Shown here: positions 1-9,676 of the stretch, piece by piece
How positions within the stretch are numbered: position 1 is the first letter of the stretch
Layout of the letters: each line of letters opens with the position of its first letter
From: Planomicrobium soli
GTDB lineage: Bacteria; Bacillota; Bacilli; Bacillales_A; Planococcaceae
DNA length: 64,000 nt
Assembly (NCBI RefSeq): GCF_003014655.1
Contig: NZ_PYAT01000005.1
Span: 226,364-290,363 of the forward strand
Reading direction: 5' to 3'
Notes under the pieces: model-generated
The model's input: only the letters and a program-made list of their open reading frames with translations
What the model was told of the DNA's origin: nothing
Databases searched by the model: none
Position numbers and translations under genes: made by a program

Positions 1-102
1 CTGATGGCAAGGCGGTCAGCTTTTAAAATTTGTATTAAAAGGGTTCTGCAGCGCATTACTGCCGTATAACTTATCTTTTTTTATAGATAGCTGTATATTT
101 TC

Positions 103-128
103 TGAAACTTTATTCATCTTTTATCGTA
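103..128 (+). promoter_or_regulatory. SigW-type promoter of nfeD-floT
   Basis: TGAAAC (103-108), exactly 16 bases, then CGTA (125-128) is a full match to the sigma-W ECF consensus. It lies about 45 bp before the nfeD start. In Bacillus subtilis the homologous yuaFGI operon is a known SigW target, so envelope-stress control of this pair is a well-grounded inference. No good SigA promoter was seen in the first 156 bases. Confidence 0.85.
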
Positions 129-171
129 TTACAAGTATGGAAATAAAATAACTGGAATGGGAGGTTTTGGA

Positions 172-714
172 ATGGAGCTGTTTGGGCTGGCCATGGAGCA
201 ACTGTATATGTATACCCTCATTATTGCAGGGGCCTTGACAGTGCTTTACGTGTTTTTTGGCGATATTGCTGATGGGGGAGAGGCGTTGCCTTTCTTGAAT
301 CCGACAGTAATTTTGGCATTTTTCACTTTGGCAGCTGCGGCAGGATATTTACTCGAAATCGGAACGGGGTTGGATAGCTTAGCCATACTCGCCATCGCTT
401 TAGTGGCAGCGGTACTTTTGGACTTTTTGCTTTATTTCTTTGTTTTACTGCCGCTGTCCTCAGCGGAATCGTCCATTGCATATACAGAAGAGTCACTTCT
501 GGGACAGGTCGCGCGTGTGATTATTCCGATACCGGAGAATGGATATGGGGAAGTCGTCATGGAAACGTATGGCGGCATGATTGCTAAGCGGGCTACGGGT
601 TATGATAATGAAGCCATCGGTCAGGACGAGCAAGTACTGATCATTGATATCAAGGACAATACTCTTTATGTAAGAGCTTATAAACCGATAAGTTTCGTCG
701 AGAAAAATCAATAG
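172..714 (+). CDS. NfeD-family membrane protein (YuaF-like)
   Basis: This is a 180-residue integral membrane protein. Hydrophobic segments at about residues 10-30, 43-62 and 70-95 are followed by a soluble C-terminal beta domain of the OB-fold NfeD type, with motifs such as EESLLGQVARV. NfeD proteins are encoded next to flotillins and are thought to act with them in membrane microdomains; their biochemical role is unclear. I chose the ATG at 172 rather than 157 because GGGAGG (159-164) lies 7 bases before it, whereas the upstream ATG has no ribosome site. The gene is 11 bp from floT and shares its SigW promoter. Confidence 0.88.
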   Translation: MELFGLAMEQLYMYTLIIAGALTVLYVFFGDIADGGEALPFLNPTVILAFFTLAAAAGYLLEIGTGLDSLAILAIALVAAVLLDFLLYFFVLLPLSSAESSIAYTEESLLGQVARVIIPIPENGYGEVVMETYGGMIAKRATGYDNEAIGQDEQVLIIDIKDNTLYVRAYKPISFVEKNQ

Positions 715-725
715 GGGGAATAGAC

Positions 726-2246
726 ATGGAAATTGGAATGGGTATGATTGCAGTGGGAATTGCAGCATTTGTGATATTGGCAATCATTGGAGTTTATATT
801 ACGAAATACAAGACGGTGGGACCGGATGAAGCATTGATTGTAACAGGCAGTTATTTAGGAACAAAGAATGTTCATACCGATGATTCAGGAAACCGCATTA
901 AAATTATTAGAGGGGGCGGGACATTCTTGCTTCCGGTTTTCCAACAGGCAGCGCCGCTTAGTTTGCTTTCAAGCAAACTGGAAGTGACGACGCCGGAAGT
1001 GTATACCGAGCAAGGCGTTCCAGTCATGGCGGATGGCACAGCCATCATCAAAATCGGAGGGTCGATTTCTGAAATCGCCACAGCAGCAGAACAATTTTTA
1101 GGTAAAACAAAAGAGGACCGGGAAAATGAAGCAAAAGAAGTATTGGAAGGTCATTTGCGTTCTATCCTCGGATCAATGACAGTAGAAGAAATTTATAAGA
1201 ACCGCGACAAATTCTCACAAGAGGTACAGCGGGTTGCTTCACACGATTTGGCGAAAATGGGCCTGATCATTGTTTCCTTCACGATTAAAGATGTACGTGA
1301 TAAAAACGGCTACTTGGATTCACTTGGTAAAGCGCGGATTGCGCAAGTTAAACGTGATGCTGATATTGCAACAGCGGAATCGGAAATGCAAACTCGCATC
1401 AAACGGGCGGAAGCCGGAAAAGATGCACAGCGCGCCGAAATCGAGCGAGCTACTGAAATTGCAGAAGCGGAAAAAGAGAATTTGCTGAAAGTCGCAGAAT
1501 ATAAACGTGAACAAGACAGCGCGAAAGCCCGGGCTGACCAAGCTTACGAACTTGAAACAGCACGTTCGAAACAAGAAGTCGTCGAGCAGGAAATGCAAAT
1601 CCGCATTATCGAGCGCCAGAAGCAAATCGAACTGGAAGAGAAAGAGATTCAACGCCGTGAGCGCCAGTACGATTCAGAAGTGAAAAAGAAAGCAGATGCG
1701 GACCGTTATGCAGTTGAACAAGCTGCAGCAGCAGAAAAGTCGAAACAATTAACTATAGCAGACGCACAGAAATACAGTGTTGAAGCAATGGCGAAAGCGG
1801 ACGCTGAAAAAGTGCGCTTAGATGGTTTGGCAAAAGCCGACTCGCTTCGTGCGCAAGGTGAATCGGAAGCGGAAATTATCCGCATGAAAGGTTTGGCTGA
1901 AGCAGAAGCAAAACGTAAAATTGCAGAAGCGTTTGAAATGTATGGACAGGCTGCGACTCTCGACATGATCGTCAAGATGCTTCCTGAATATGCAAGAGAA
2001 ATTGCAAGTCCACTTTCCAACATCGACAAAATCACAGTTGTGGATACAGGCGGTGGAGAAGGCGGCGGAGCCAATAAAGTAACTGCCTATGCAACAAATT
2101 TAATGTCGTCACTACAAGAAACATTAAAAGAATCATCAGGCATCGATGTTCGTGAGATGTTGGAAAGTTTGACAGGAAAAACCGATTATGCTGAAACACT
2201 AAAACAGCTGCAGTATGAAACGGTCAATAAACAAGCAGCGGAATAA
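726..2246 (+). CDS. floT: Flotillin-like protein FloT (YuaG)
   Basis: This 506-residue flotillin scaffolds functional membrane microdomains, affecting fluidity, signalling and secretion complexes. It has an N-terminal hydrophobic anchor (about residues 5-25), an SPFH/band-7 domain (about 30-200), and a long Ala/Glu/Lys-rich coiled coil with EA repeats (about 200-400), then a C-terminal region with a Gly-rich turn near 440. Length and architecture match B. subtilis FloT (YuaG, about 509 aa). The ribosome site GGGGGAA is 6 bases before the ATG. It is the second gene of the SigW-type nfeD-floT operon and is followed by a strong terminator, so the third gene of the B. subtilis operon (yuaI) is absent here. 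Confidence 0.95.
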   Translation: MEIGMGMIAVGIAAFVILAIIGVYITKYKTVGPDEALIVTGSYLGTKNVHTDDSGNRIKIIRGGGTFLLPVFQQAAPLSLLSSKLEVTTPEVYTEQGVPVMADGTAIIKIGGSISEIATAAEQFLGKTKEDRENEAKEVLEGHLRSILGSMTVEEIYKNRDKFSQEVQRVASHDLAKMGLIIVSFTIKDVRDKNGYLDSLGKARIAQVKRDADIATAESEMQTRIKRAEAGKDAQRAEIERATEIAEAEKENLLKVAEYKREQDSAKARADQAYELETARSKQEVVEQEMQIRIIERQKQIELEEKEIQRRERQYDSEVKKKADADRYAVEQAAAAEKSKQLTIADAQKYSVEAMAKADAEKVRLDGLAKADSLRAQGESEAEIIRMKGLAEAEAKRKIAEAFEMYGQAATLDMIVKMLPEYAREIASPLSNIDKITVVDTGGGEGGGANKVTAYATNLMSSLQETLKESSGIDVREMLESLTGKTDYAETLKQLQYETVNKQAAE

Positions 2247-2263
2247 ATATTTTACTGATTATC

Positions 2264-2299
2264 AAAGAGCACAGAAGCGTTCAGCTTTTGTGCTCTTTT
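2264..2299 (+). terminator. Rho-independent terminator after floT
   Basis: Inverted repeat AAAGAGCACA (2264-2273) and TGTGCTCTTT (2289-2298) encloses a 15-base loop. It ends the nfeD-floT transcript. Confidence 0.85.
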
Positions 2300-2459
2300 A
2301 ATTCGATTTTAAGGGTATTTTTACAGTATCATTCCATAATAGGGGTGTTTTCCCACAAAAACCAGCATGACAAGTGAACGATATCCAAAAAGCGATAAGA
2401 AAAAATTGTGAGACTAGTCGTATAGTACGAAAATAAGGGAATAAGAGAAATGGTTTCTG

Positions 2460-2487
2460 TTAACAGTTCTCCAGCTCCTGTTAAAAT
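2460..2487 (+). promoter_or_regulatory. Candidate SigA promoter of the murE-like gene
   Basis: TTAACA (2460-2465), 16 bases, TAAAAT (2482-2487), about 70 bp before the murE-like start. The match is fair and untested. The rest of the 2300-2555 gap shows no other gene. Confidence 0.4.
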
Positions 2488-2555
2488 GATAGAATAATGG
2501 CAATCGAAGGATAAATTTATCTATTCAATGAGTCGATTTTCAAAAAGGAGCAGCT

Positions 2556-4046
2556 ATGAATATACAATTCAACCAAATTCCAAATTTTTCGCTTATCGTC
2601 TGTTACGGTCCAGAAACACAGGAAATCAGTTCCATTGTATATAACTCTCAAGAAGCTGCTGAAGGTTCTGCATTCTTTTGCGTATCCGGAGAAAACACAG
2701 ATGGGCACCTCTATGTGGAAGAAGCTATTCAAAGAGGAGCTGTCGCAATCATTGGGTCGGATCGCGAAGCATTAGAAGCCTATGCAAAAATCCATGGCAC
2801 GTTGACTTTTGCAGTAGTAGAAGATCCCCGTATTGCAATGGCCCATGCCTCAATTCTTTTTTCTGATCGGATACAAGACCGATTGATCAAAATTGGTGTA
2901 ACCGGAACGAACGGTAAGACCACGACTGCTACTTATGTCTATCATTTATTCAACTTGCTTGGAATTCCATGCGGATTTCTCGGGACAACCGGCATTTGGA
3001 ATTCGGCTGGAAAAATTGCTTATAAAAAGAGTACGCCAACCACTCCTTTATCTTCAGATACCCATAATATCTTTTCTGAACTGGCAGCTTTTGGAGACCA
3101 AGCTGCATCCATGGAAGTTTCTTCTATTGCATTAGATCAAAAGAGAGTAGAAGGCATTCTTTTTGATGTTGCAATTCATACCAATATTTCAGAAGAACAT
3201 ATGGAATACCACAAAGTTTTTGAGCATTATTTACAATGCAAACTTCAATTGTTTTCCCAAGCAAAAAACGCGGTCATTAATCTTGACGACAAAGGAATGG
3301 CGCAGGAAATACTAAATACCGTAAATTATCCGGCGCTTACATACAGCCGCTATCCGGATTCCGGCGCTGATTTGGTTTGGGCAAATTGCGAGAGCCAAAA
3401 AGATGGATTGGTATTTGACCTGCTTTATGACGGACAATCTTATCCGATACAAGTTCCGCTTTATGGTGAATATAACGCCAGCAATCTAACGGCTGCAATT
3501 GGAGCGGCGCTGCTGGCTGGCGCTCCAATTGGCCAAGTCGTGGAGGTGCTTTCGAAAATGCCGCAAGTGGAAGGGCGCTTTCAAGTAATTCAAGGACCGG
3601 AGGACCGCAAAATCATTCTTGACTATGCGCATACCCCGGTCGCTTTGGATTTGGTATTAAGGGAAGTGAAGAAATTGCCGCATAACCGGCTCATCGCTTT
3701 GATTGCGGGAGTGGGCATCCGTGATTTCGCCAAAATGCCTAAAATGGCCCGAGCGGCTGAAGGAAAAGCGGATGTATTAGTTGTGACAGTAGATCATCCT
3801 GGATACCATAATCCGGACGACATTATAGATGAGGTGCTGAAAGGCTTGTCAATGCCATATAAGCAAAAAGTGATAAGAGCCCGTTTCCGCCGTGAAGGGG
3901 TTATCGAAGCTTTAAAAGAAAGTGGCCCGAATGATATCGTATTGCTTTCCAGCGGCAATATTAACGGAGCGCAAATTGTTGAAGACCAACACATTCCACA
4001 TTCAGATGAAGAAGTAATTGAAGGATTTTTCATGCAGCAAAACTAG
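2556..4046 (+). CDS. MurE-like UDP-MurNAc-tripeptide synthetase
   Basis: This 496-residue Mur ligase would add the third amino acid to UDP-MurNAc-L-Ala-D-Glu in cytoplasmic peptidoglycan precursor synthesis. It has a short N-terminal UDP-binding domain, a central ATPase domain with the P-loop TGTNGKTT (116-123) and EVSS motif, and a C-terminal ligase domain with an LDYAHTP motif. The position that sets amino-acid specificity reads DHPGYHNP (413-420), unlike the DNPR form of meso-diaminopimelate enzymes or the usual L-lysine forms. The gene is outside any dcw cluster, as in staphylococci. It could be the only MurE of an L-Lys or L-Orn cell wall or a divergent paralogue. The start is supported by AAGGAG about 9 bases upstream. 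Confidence 0.85.
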   Translation: MNIQFNQIPNFSLIVCYGPETQEISSIVYNSQEAAEGSAFFCVSGENTDGHLYVEEAIQRGAVAIIGSDREALEAYAKIHGTLTFAVVEDPRIAMAHASILFSDRIQDRLIKIGVTGTNGKTTTATYVYHLFNLLGIPCGFLGTTGIWNSAGKIAYKKSTPTTPLSSDTHNIFSELAAFGDQAASMEVSSIALDQKRVEGILFDVAIHTNISEEHMEYHKVFEHYLQCKLQLFSQAKNAVINLDDKGMAQEILNTVNYPALTYSRYPDSGADLVWANCESQKDGLVFDLLYDGQSYPIQVPLYGEYNASNLTAAIGAALLAGAPIGQVVEVLSKMPQVEGRFQVIQGPEDRKIILDYAHTPVALDLVLREVKKLPHNRLIALIAGVGIRDFAKMPKMARAAEGKADVLVVTVDHPGYHNPDDIIDEVLKGLSMPYKQKVIRARFRREGVIEALKESGPNDIVLLSSGNINGAQIVEDQHIPHSDEEVIEGFFMQQN

Positions 4047-4112
4047 ATTTTTGGTTGCCGCTTGTGTTTAATAGAAGAGAAGGCTACAGACATACGAATT
4101 GGAGTGAATGGA

Positions 4113-5495
4113 ATGCAGTATCGTACAGAAAAAGATACCATCGGTGAAATTCAAGTAGAAGCTGACAAAATGTGGGGCGCGCAAACACAGCGAAGCGTGC
4201 AAAACTTCGCTATCGGAACAGAGCGTATGCCGCATGAAGTTGTAATTGCGTTTGCCCAATTGAAAAAAGCAGCCGCAAAAGCAAACCACAAACTTGGCAA
4301 ACTATCTGAAGCGAAAATGACTGCAATCGAAACAGCGGCAAATGAAGTGATCGAAGGAAAATGGAACGACCATTTCCCGTTAGTCGTCTGGCAAACAGGC
4401 AGCGGTACACAGTCCAATATGAACATGAACGAAGTACTGGCTCGCCGCGGCAATGAAATTCTAGCGGAGCAAGGATCAGAAGAAAAACTGCATCCGAACG
4501 ACGATGTAAACATGTCGCAAAGTTCAAATGATACATATCCGACAGCAATGCATGTTGCGGGTGTACTGGCAGTGACTGAAAACCTGATTCCGGCTATCCA
4601 GAAACTCAAAGCGACACTTGCTCAAAAGTCTGAGGAATTTGATAACGTTATCAAAATCGGCCGCACACATCTGCAGGATGCCACACCGCTTACACTGGGT
4701 CAGGAAATCAGCGGCTGGAAACATATGCTGGAAAAAAGCGAGCGCATGATCCGTGAGAGTGTCGAGCATATGCGAGAATTGGCAATTGGCGGTACTGCTG
4801 TAGGTACAGGCATCAATGCAGACCCGACATTCGGCCCTTCTGTTGCCGAGTTCATTTCAGAAGCAGTGGGTGCACCGTTCACTTCAGCTGAAAACAAATT
4901 CCATGCGTTGACGAGCCACGATGAAATGGTTTATGCACATGGCGCAATCAAAGCCCTGGCAGCGGACGCAATGAAAATCGCAAACGATGTGCGCTGGCTG
5001 GCAAGCGGCCCGAGAAGCGGCATTGGTGAAATTACGATTCCTGCAAACGAACCGGGAAGTTCGATTATGCCAGGAAAAGTAAATCCAACCCAAAGTGAAG
5101 CGTTGACGATGGTAACTGTCCAAGTAATGGGCAATGACGCAGCTATCGGTTTTGCAGCAAGCCAAGGAAACTTCGAACTAAACGTTTTCAAACCGGTCAT
5201 TGCATATAACTTCTTGCAATCCGTGCGGTTATTGAGCGATAGCTTGATCAGCTTTAATGACCACAGTGCAATTGGCATCGAAGCGAATCTTGATGTAATC
5301 GCAAACCATGTGAAAAATTCATTGATGCTTGTAACGGCATTGAATCCCCACATTGGATACGAGAAAGCAGCGGCTATCGCGAAACAAGCTCACGCAGAAG
5401 GCACGACGTTAAAAGAATCGGCAGTGAAAAGCGGACACCTTACAGCAGAGCAGTTTGACGAATGGGTGAAAGCGGAAAATATGGTAGGAAGATAA
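4113..5495 (+). CDS. fumC: Class II fumarate hydratase
   Basis: This 460-residue enzyme catalyses reversible hydration of fumarate to L-malate in the TCA cycle as a cytoplasmic homotetramer. The family signature [11 protein letters not shown] is present, as are [20 protein letters not shown] and the early WGAQTQRS motif. An upstream in-frame ATG at 4062 would add 17 residues foreign to the family. The ATG at 4113 has GGAG at 4101-4104 and gives the usual length of about 460. The gene stands alone, followed by a terminator, 66 bp after the murE-like gene. Confidence 0.96.
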   Translation: MQYRTEKDTIGEIQVEADKMWGAQTQRSVQNFAIGTERMPHEVVIAFAQLKKAAAKANHKLGKLSEAKMTAIETAANEVIEGKWNDHFPLVVWQTGSGTQSNMNMNEVLARRGNEILAEQGSEEKLHPNDDVNMSQSSNDTYPTAMHVAGVLAVTENLIPAIQKLKATLAQKSEEFDNVIKIGRTHLQDATPLTLGQEISGWKHMLEKSERMIRESVEHMRELAIGGTAVGTGINADPTFGPSVAEFISEAVGAPFTSAENKFHALTSHDEMVYAHGAIKALAADAMKIANDVRWLASGPRSGIGEITIPANEPGSSIMPGKVNPTQSEALTMVTVQVMGNDAAIGFAASQGNFELNVFKPVIAYNFLQSVRLLSDSLISFNDHSAIGIEANLDVIANHVKNSLMLVTALNPHIGYEKAAAIAKQAHAEGTTLKESAVKSGHLTAEQFDEWVKAENMVGR

Positions 5496-5503
5496 TGAGT
5501 GTG

Positions 5504-5535
5504 AGAGCGGCCAATTTTTTTGGCCGTTCTTTTTT
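5504..5535 (+). terminator. Terminator after fumC
   Basis: Stem AGAGCGGCCA (5504-5513) and TGGCCGTTCT (5521-5530) with one G-T pair, followed by a T run. Confidence 0.88.
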
Positions 5536-5699
5536 GTTTAGAAAACAAATAGGCAAGTGCATCTGCTTCCTGTAAATAATATTGAAAAACGATTTTAAAC
5601 TGGGTTTCAATTTGCTGAAAACTCCAGTTGACAAAGGAATTAATGGGCACAGTGGCGAATAACTTAAAACAAGAAACATTATACAAAAAGAGGTGCCAA

Positions 5700-6362
5700 A
5701 TGCAAAAAACATTTTTTATGTCATGGAGCGGCGGAAAAGATTCTGCGCTTGCGTATTACCGGGCAGTCTTGGACGGGCATGTTCCTGTTGCTCTGTTCAC
5801 CATGTTCGAAAAGGATGGGTCCAAATCACGTTCTCATGGCTTATCGCTGGATGTGATGGAAGCGCAAGCTGAAAGAATGGGCCTTCCCCTTGTTATTGGA
5901 AAAGCGGACTGGTCTGGCTATGAACAAGAATTTATCAAACAGCTGAAGAGCTTTCGGAACGAAGGCATTCAAATGGGTGTATACGGCGATATCGACTTGG
6001 AAGATCATTTGGAATGGGTGAAAAAAGTGAGTGCGGAAGCCGGGATGAAACTTTTCCATCCACTGTGGCAAGAGCCAAGGAAGTCTTTGTTACAAGAATT
6101 GGTGGACGAAGGCTTTAAAGCGGTTATTACAGTTGTCGATACGGAACGTCTTGATGAACGTTTCTTAGGGCGGGAGTTTACTTCTGAATTAATCGAAGAA
6201 CTTGAGGCGCTCGGCATTGATGCGTGTGGAGAAGAAGGCGAATTTCATACTGTCATCATCGATGGGCCAATCTTTGTCGAGCCAGTGCCAGTTGTTTTTG
6301 GAGAAAGACTGCAAGTAGAACATTATCGGGTTTTGGAAGTGAAACTTCGGTCAGGGGAGTGA
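5700..6362 (+). CDS. Dph6-type ATP pyrophosphatase (diphthine-ammonia ligase family)
   Basis: This 220-residue adenine nucleotide alpha-hydrolase has the PP-loop SGGKDS at residues 10-15 and the family motif GEEGEFHT near residue 180. Archaeal and eukaryotic homologues (Dph6) amidate diphthine on elongation factor 2. Bacteria lack diphthamide, so the substrate here is unknown. The ATG at 5700 is preferred because AGAGGTG lies just before it and the PP-loop then sits at the usual distance from the N terminus; an in-frame ATG at 5628 would add 24 unlikely residues. The stop codon nearly abuts the next gene, suggesting a two-gene operon with the GNAT protein. Confidence 0.85.
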   Translation: MQKTFFMSWSGGKDSALAYYRAVLDGHVPVALFTMFEKDGSKSRSHGLSLDVMEAQAERMGLPLVIGKADWSGYEQEFIKQLKSFRNEGIQMGVYGDIDLEDHLEWVKKVSAEAGMKLFHPLWQEPRKSLLQELVDEGFKAVITVVDTERLDERFLGREFTSELIEELEALGIDACGEEGEFHTVIIDGPIFVEPVPVVFGERLQVEHYRVLEVKLRSGE

Positions 6363-6368
6363 GTGGAC

Positions 6369-7364
6369 ATGATTCAATTTATTGGAGTCGAAGAAAACCA
6401 TATCCGCCAAATGGCGACGTTGTTAGCTAAACGGCATGAGCGGGAGCGGAAAAGCTTTGTATTTCTTCCTGAAAAATTTGAGGAAATTGATGAAGCGGAA
6501 AACGTGATTCGGAAAATGCTGGAACGCCCTTACATTAGCGGCATTGTCGCAGTAAGAGGCATTGAAGTGATCGGGTACTTATTGTATGAATTTAAAGAAG
6601 ATGCCGAACGTGGGCGTTATGTTTGGATGGATTACGAAGCGATTGCCATCAGTGAGAAAGAAAACCCGAGCTTGCTGCGGCTCCTGTACGCAGATGCAGG
6701 GGCGGAATGGATTAAGCACGGCTATTTCCATCATGTATTAATGGTCCCGCTTGGCAATCCGGCAATCGTGGAACAATGGCTGAACCAATCGTTCTACTAT
6801 GAACAGAAATACGCAGTTTTGCCGCTTGAAAACTTTGAGCCGAAACTCCCTGCGCAAAAGCCGAATTTGTCGTTCCGCCGCGGCGGAAAAGAAGATGCCC
6901 CGCTTTTAAAAAAGATGGCGCTTTGGAATAGTATCCATCAAGCGGAGGCGCCCTCATGGCTGCCGATCACAAAAGAAACGATGCACAATATAAAAAACGC
7001 ATATGAAGCTTTATCAGAAGATCAGGAAGCTTATTTGTGGCTGGCTGAACAAGGGGAGAGGGTAGCGGGATTCCATGTCTATTACCGGAAAGACAATCCG
7101 TTAAGCCTGGTGGCACCCACCAATTGCGTAGATTTGCCGGCAGCTTCCACAAATCCTGAACTCCGGGGAAGAGGAATCGGACGGGCACTCGCTAATCATT
7201 GCTTCACGGAATTAAAAAATGAAGGATTTGATTTTATTTTTGCTGATTGGCATACGCCCAATCATTTGGCTTCGTCATTTTGGCCGCGTCTTGGATTTAA
7301 GCCAGTAATGGTGCGGATGTCGAGGCAGATTGATCCGCGCATTGCTTGGGCACGCGGACAATAA
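6369..7364 (+). CDS. GNAT-family N-acetyltransferase, two-domain
   Basis: A 331-residue protein with two GNAT-like halves. The C-terminal half has the acetyl-CoA pyrophosphate loop RGRGIGRAL (about residues 270-278) and a terminal ARLGF-like segment (WPRLGFKP). The N-terminal half looks degenerate. The acceptor cannot be read from sequence. The start is either GTG 6363 or ATG 6369. AGGGGAG (6353-6359) is 9 bases before the ATG and only 3 before the GTG, so ATG is chosen. It begins 7 bp after the Dph6-like gene and is probably cotranscribed with it. Confidence 0.8.
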   Translation: MIQFIGVEENHIRQMATLLAKRHERERKSFVFLPEKFEEIDEAENVIRKMLERPYISGIVAVRGIEVIGYLLYEFKEDAERGRYVWMDYEAIAISEKENPSLLRLLYADAGAEWIKHGYFHHVLMVPLGNPAIVEQWLNQSFYYEQKYAVLPLENFEPKLPAQKPNLSFRRGGKEDAPLLKKMALWNSIHQAEAPSWLPITKETMHNIKNAYEALSEDQEAYLWLAEQGERVAGFHVYYRKDNPLSLVAPTNCVDLPAASTNPELRGRGIGRALANHCFTELKNEGFDFIFADWHTPNHLASSFWPRLGFKPVMVRMSRQIDPRIAWARGQ

Positions 7365-7446
7365 CGCCAGAAACAATTGGCGTTTGAAAAGCTGTCGCAC
7401 TCCTGAAATAGAATTCGCGCGAAGTTATCTCTATAGGAATAACGTT

Positions 7447-7491
7447 AAAGCTCACAAAGAAGAAGCATTGCTTTTTCTTTGTGAGCTTTTT
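7447..7491 (+). terminator. Strong terminator after the GNAT gene
   Basis: A 14-bp class stem: AAAGCTCACAAAGAA (from 7447) pairs with TTCTTTGTGAGCTTT (to 7489), followed by T residues. Confidence 0.9.
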
Positions 7492-7575
7492 AACAGTCTT
7501 CTTAGCTTAGCTGATGGAAAAGAGATGGAAAAACGGCACTCTTGTATGCTTGCCTAACTTCGCCGTAAAGGCATC

Positions 7576-7600
7576 GACCCTTTTCGGAAGGGTCTTTATT
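7576..7600 (+). terminator. Second hairpin terminator before the ABC operon
   Basis: GACCCTT (7576-7582) pairs with AAGGGTC (7588-7594), followed by TTTATT. It may back up the terminator 85 bp upstream. The 7365-7698 gap holds these two hairpins plus a TATACT -10-like box at 7664-7669 with no convincing -35, suggesting an activator-dependent promoter for the next operon. Confidence 0.7.
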
Positions 7601-7698
7601 GTGTTCAAAACATCTTAAGACTTTCTTCAGAAAACCCCTACTAAATTGTTAAGATTTGCCCTTTATACTAAAGGCATGAAGCAGAGAGGGGCAGAAAG

Positions 7699-8397
7699 AT
7701 GATTAAAATTCAGGGTTTGCAGCACACATTCGCAATTGGCAAAAAAGGAAAAGAACGCCGCGTTCCAGTTTTGAAAGGCGTGACGCTGAACGTAGAAAAA
7801 GGTGAGATTGTCGCGATTCTTGGGAAAAGCGGATCGGGAAAATCAACGCTGTTGAACATATTGGCAGGTTTTATGGCGCCAGAATCCGGGTCTGTAAAAG
7901 TAGGTGGAAACGAAACCACAACACTGAACGAAGCGCAAATGGCCAACTTTCGGTTGGAGAGCTTCGGGTTCATTTTTCAAAACTTCCAATTGATGCCGGG
8001 ATTGACCGCATTTGAGAATGTTGAACTGCCACTGAAAATCAAAGGAATGGCAGAGCATGAAAGACGGAAAAAAGTACAGCGATTACTGGAGGAAGTAGGC
8101 CTTGTTGCAGTGGCGGACCATTACCCGAATGAATTATCAGGAGGCCAACAGCAACGCGTCAGCATTGCCCGGGCTTTAATCACCGACCCGCCGATTTTAC
8201 TTGCTGATGAACCGACAGGCAGCTTGGATTCGGAAACAGAAGGGGATATTCTAAAGCTGATCCGATCCCTGAATCAGTCACTTGGATTGACATTTGTCAT
8301 TATTACGCACGACGAAGAAGTTGCCAATGTGGCACACCGGCAATACCGGCTCCATGACGGCGAATTGGTGAAAGGGGAAAAGCGCCATGCGATTTAA
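7699..8397 (+). CDS. ABC transporter ATP-binding protein, MacB/LolD type
   Basis: This 232-residue ATPase has Walker [10 protein letters not shown] (42-50), signature LSGGQQQR, Walker [10 protein letters not shown] and the H-loop in ITHDEE. It belongs to the family paired with FtsX-like permeases, which act as mechanotransmission machines for peptides, lipoproteins or antibiotics. Its end overlaps the permease gene by 11 bp, so the pair is translationally coupled. AGAGGGG precedes the ATG. The substrate is unknown. No BceRS-type two-component genes lie next to it. Confidence 0.9.
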   Translation: MIKIQGLQHTFAIGKKGKERRVPVLKGVTLNVEKGEIVAILGKSGSGKSTLLNILAGFMAPESGSVKVGGNETTTLNEAQMANFRLESFGFIFQNFQLMPGLTAFENVELPLKIKGMAEHERRKKVQRLLEEVGLVAVADHYPNELSGGQQQRVSIARALITDPPILLADEPTGSLDSETEGDILKLIRSLNQSLGLTFVIITHDEEVANVAHRQYRLHDGELVKGEKRHAI

Positions 8398-9661
8398 CGA
8401 TCAATTTGATTTTATTCGCCAGCACATGAAACGAAACAAACTTCGGGTAGCAACAACTATTCTGGCAGCGATGATGGGTTGTGCTTTCTTGATCATCTTG
8501 GCATCGGTCGGTTTCGGCTTACATAAAACGATTACGGACGGTGTACTGGATAATCAACTGGTGACAGAAATACAAGTGCCGGGCAAAGAAACGTCCGATG
8601 AAAAAATTACTGATGAGGAAATCCAGGCGATGCGGGAAATCGATCACGTAATAGCAGGCGTCAAACGAAGCAGTCCCGATGCGGAAGCTGTAGCCATGCT
8701 TGATGAGCGGAAAGGGTATGTTCCCGCAGTTCTTGTGGACTTTGAAGAGGAGCAAAAAGCGGGCCTCGCGTTATCGCAAGGGGAGATGCCGAAATCAGAA
8801 AATGAAGTTTTGGTAGGCTACCATTTTGCTAAGCAGTTATTAACAGAAGAAGAACAGAAGAAAGTCGATGAAGGGGAAGAAGTTAAAGGTTTTACGGACA
8901 ACGTCGTCGGCCAGACGTTCAAACTGGAACTGTCTCCATATAAAGAAGGGGTGGAGCCGGCAACTTGGGAATTCACAGTTTCCGGCATCATGGATGAGCC
9001 TGCAAAAGATTGGATTGTTAACAGTAAGATTTACATTGATGATTCTTTCGGACCGGAGTTCAACAATAAACTGGCGCTTGGAGAAAGTTACAATGAAATT
9101 TTAGTCTATGCAGATGACCTGCAAAACGTTGGAACTATTACGAAAACGTTAAAAGATGAAGGATACTATGTATACTCCGTTACGGAAGAGCTGGATTCGA
9201 TGGATATGTTCTTTACCGCACTAAAAGCGGGGTTGATTTTTGTCGGAACCATTGCGGTGTTGATTGCTTCCATTGGGATTTTCAACACTATGACTATGGC
9301 TGTTACTGAGCGAACGCGCGAAATCGGCGTCATGAAAGCAATTGGAGCGCAGCCAAAGTTGATACAGAAACTTTTCTTGATGGAAAGTGCCGCTATCGGC
9401 ATCATAGGTACTGTGCTTGCTGTTATTAGTTCTTACGGTATCAGCTTTTTAGCGAATTGGCTGGTTCCAATTATTATAAAAAGTTCTTTAGGAGGAGAAG
9501 AAGGCATGGACGATGTTACTCTTCTAATTTCAGTTATTCCATGGCAGCTTGTGGTCATTGCGTCAGTGATCAGCATAGGAGTTGCAATGGTGTCCGGATG
9601 GCGGCCAGCACGTAAAGCGACGAAAATTGATGTTATTCAGGCATTACGCCAGGAATTATAG
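8387..9661 (+). CDS. FtsX-like ABC permease, MacB type
   Basis: A 424-residue permease with the MacB layout: one transmembrane helix near residues 20-42, a large extracytoplasmic domain (about 45-275), then three helices (about 280-300, 330-355 and 383-405) with the motif TREIGVMKAIGA on the cytoplasmic side. It works with the ATPase encoded immediately upstream. A short extracytoplasmic domain and one partner ATPase fit the four-helix MacB/YknZ class rather than the ten-helix BceB class. The substrate cannot be inferred. The gene is followed directly by a 20-bp tandem repeat and a terminator. Confidence 0.88.
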   Translation: MRFNDQFDFIRQHMKRNKLRVATTILAAMMGCAFLIILASVGFGLHKTITDGVLDNQLVTEIQVPGKETSDEKITDEEIQAMREIDHVIAGVKRSSPDAEAVAMLDERKGYVPAVLVDFEEEQKAGLALSQGEMPKSENEVLVGYHFAKQLLTEEEQKKVDEGEEVKGFTDNVVGQTFKLELSPYKEGVEPATWEFTVSGIMDEPAKDWIVNSKIYIDDSFGPEFNNKLALGESYNEILVYADDLQNVGTITKTLKDEGYYVYSVTEELDSMDMFFTALKAGLIFVGTIAVLIASIGIFNTMTMAVTERTREIGVMKAIGAQPKLIQKLFLMESAAIGIIGTVLAVISSYGISFLANWLVPIIIKSSLGGEEGMDDVTLLISVIPWQLVVIASVISIGVAMVSGWRPARKATKIDVIQALRQEL

Positions 9662-9676
9662 GTGAAATTTGAAAGT

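Noticed and set aside
7330..7557. A 75-codon frame after the GNAT gene
   Set aside because: It starts inside the GNAT coding region in another frame, has no ribosome site and runs through the terminator at 7447-7491.
7646..7669. TTGTTA with TATACT before the MacB-type operon
   Set aside because: The spacing is 12 bases, too short for a SigA promoter; only the -10 is kept as a weak signal.
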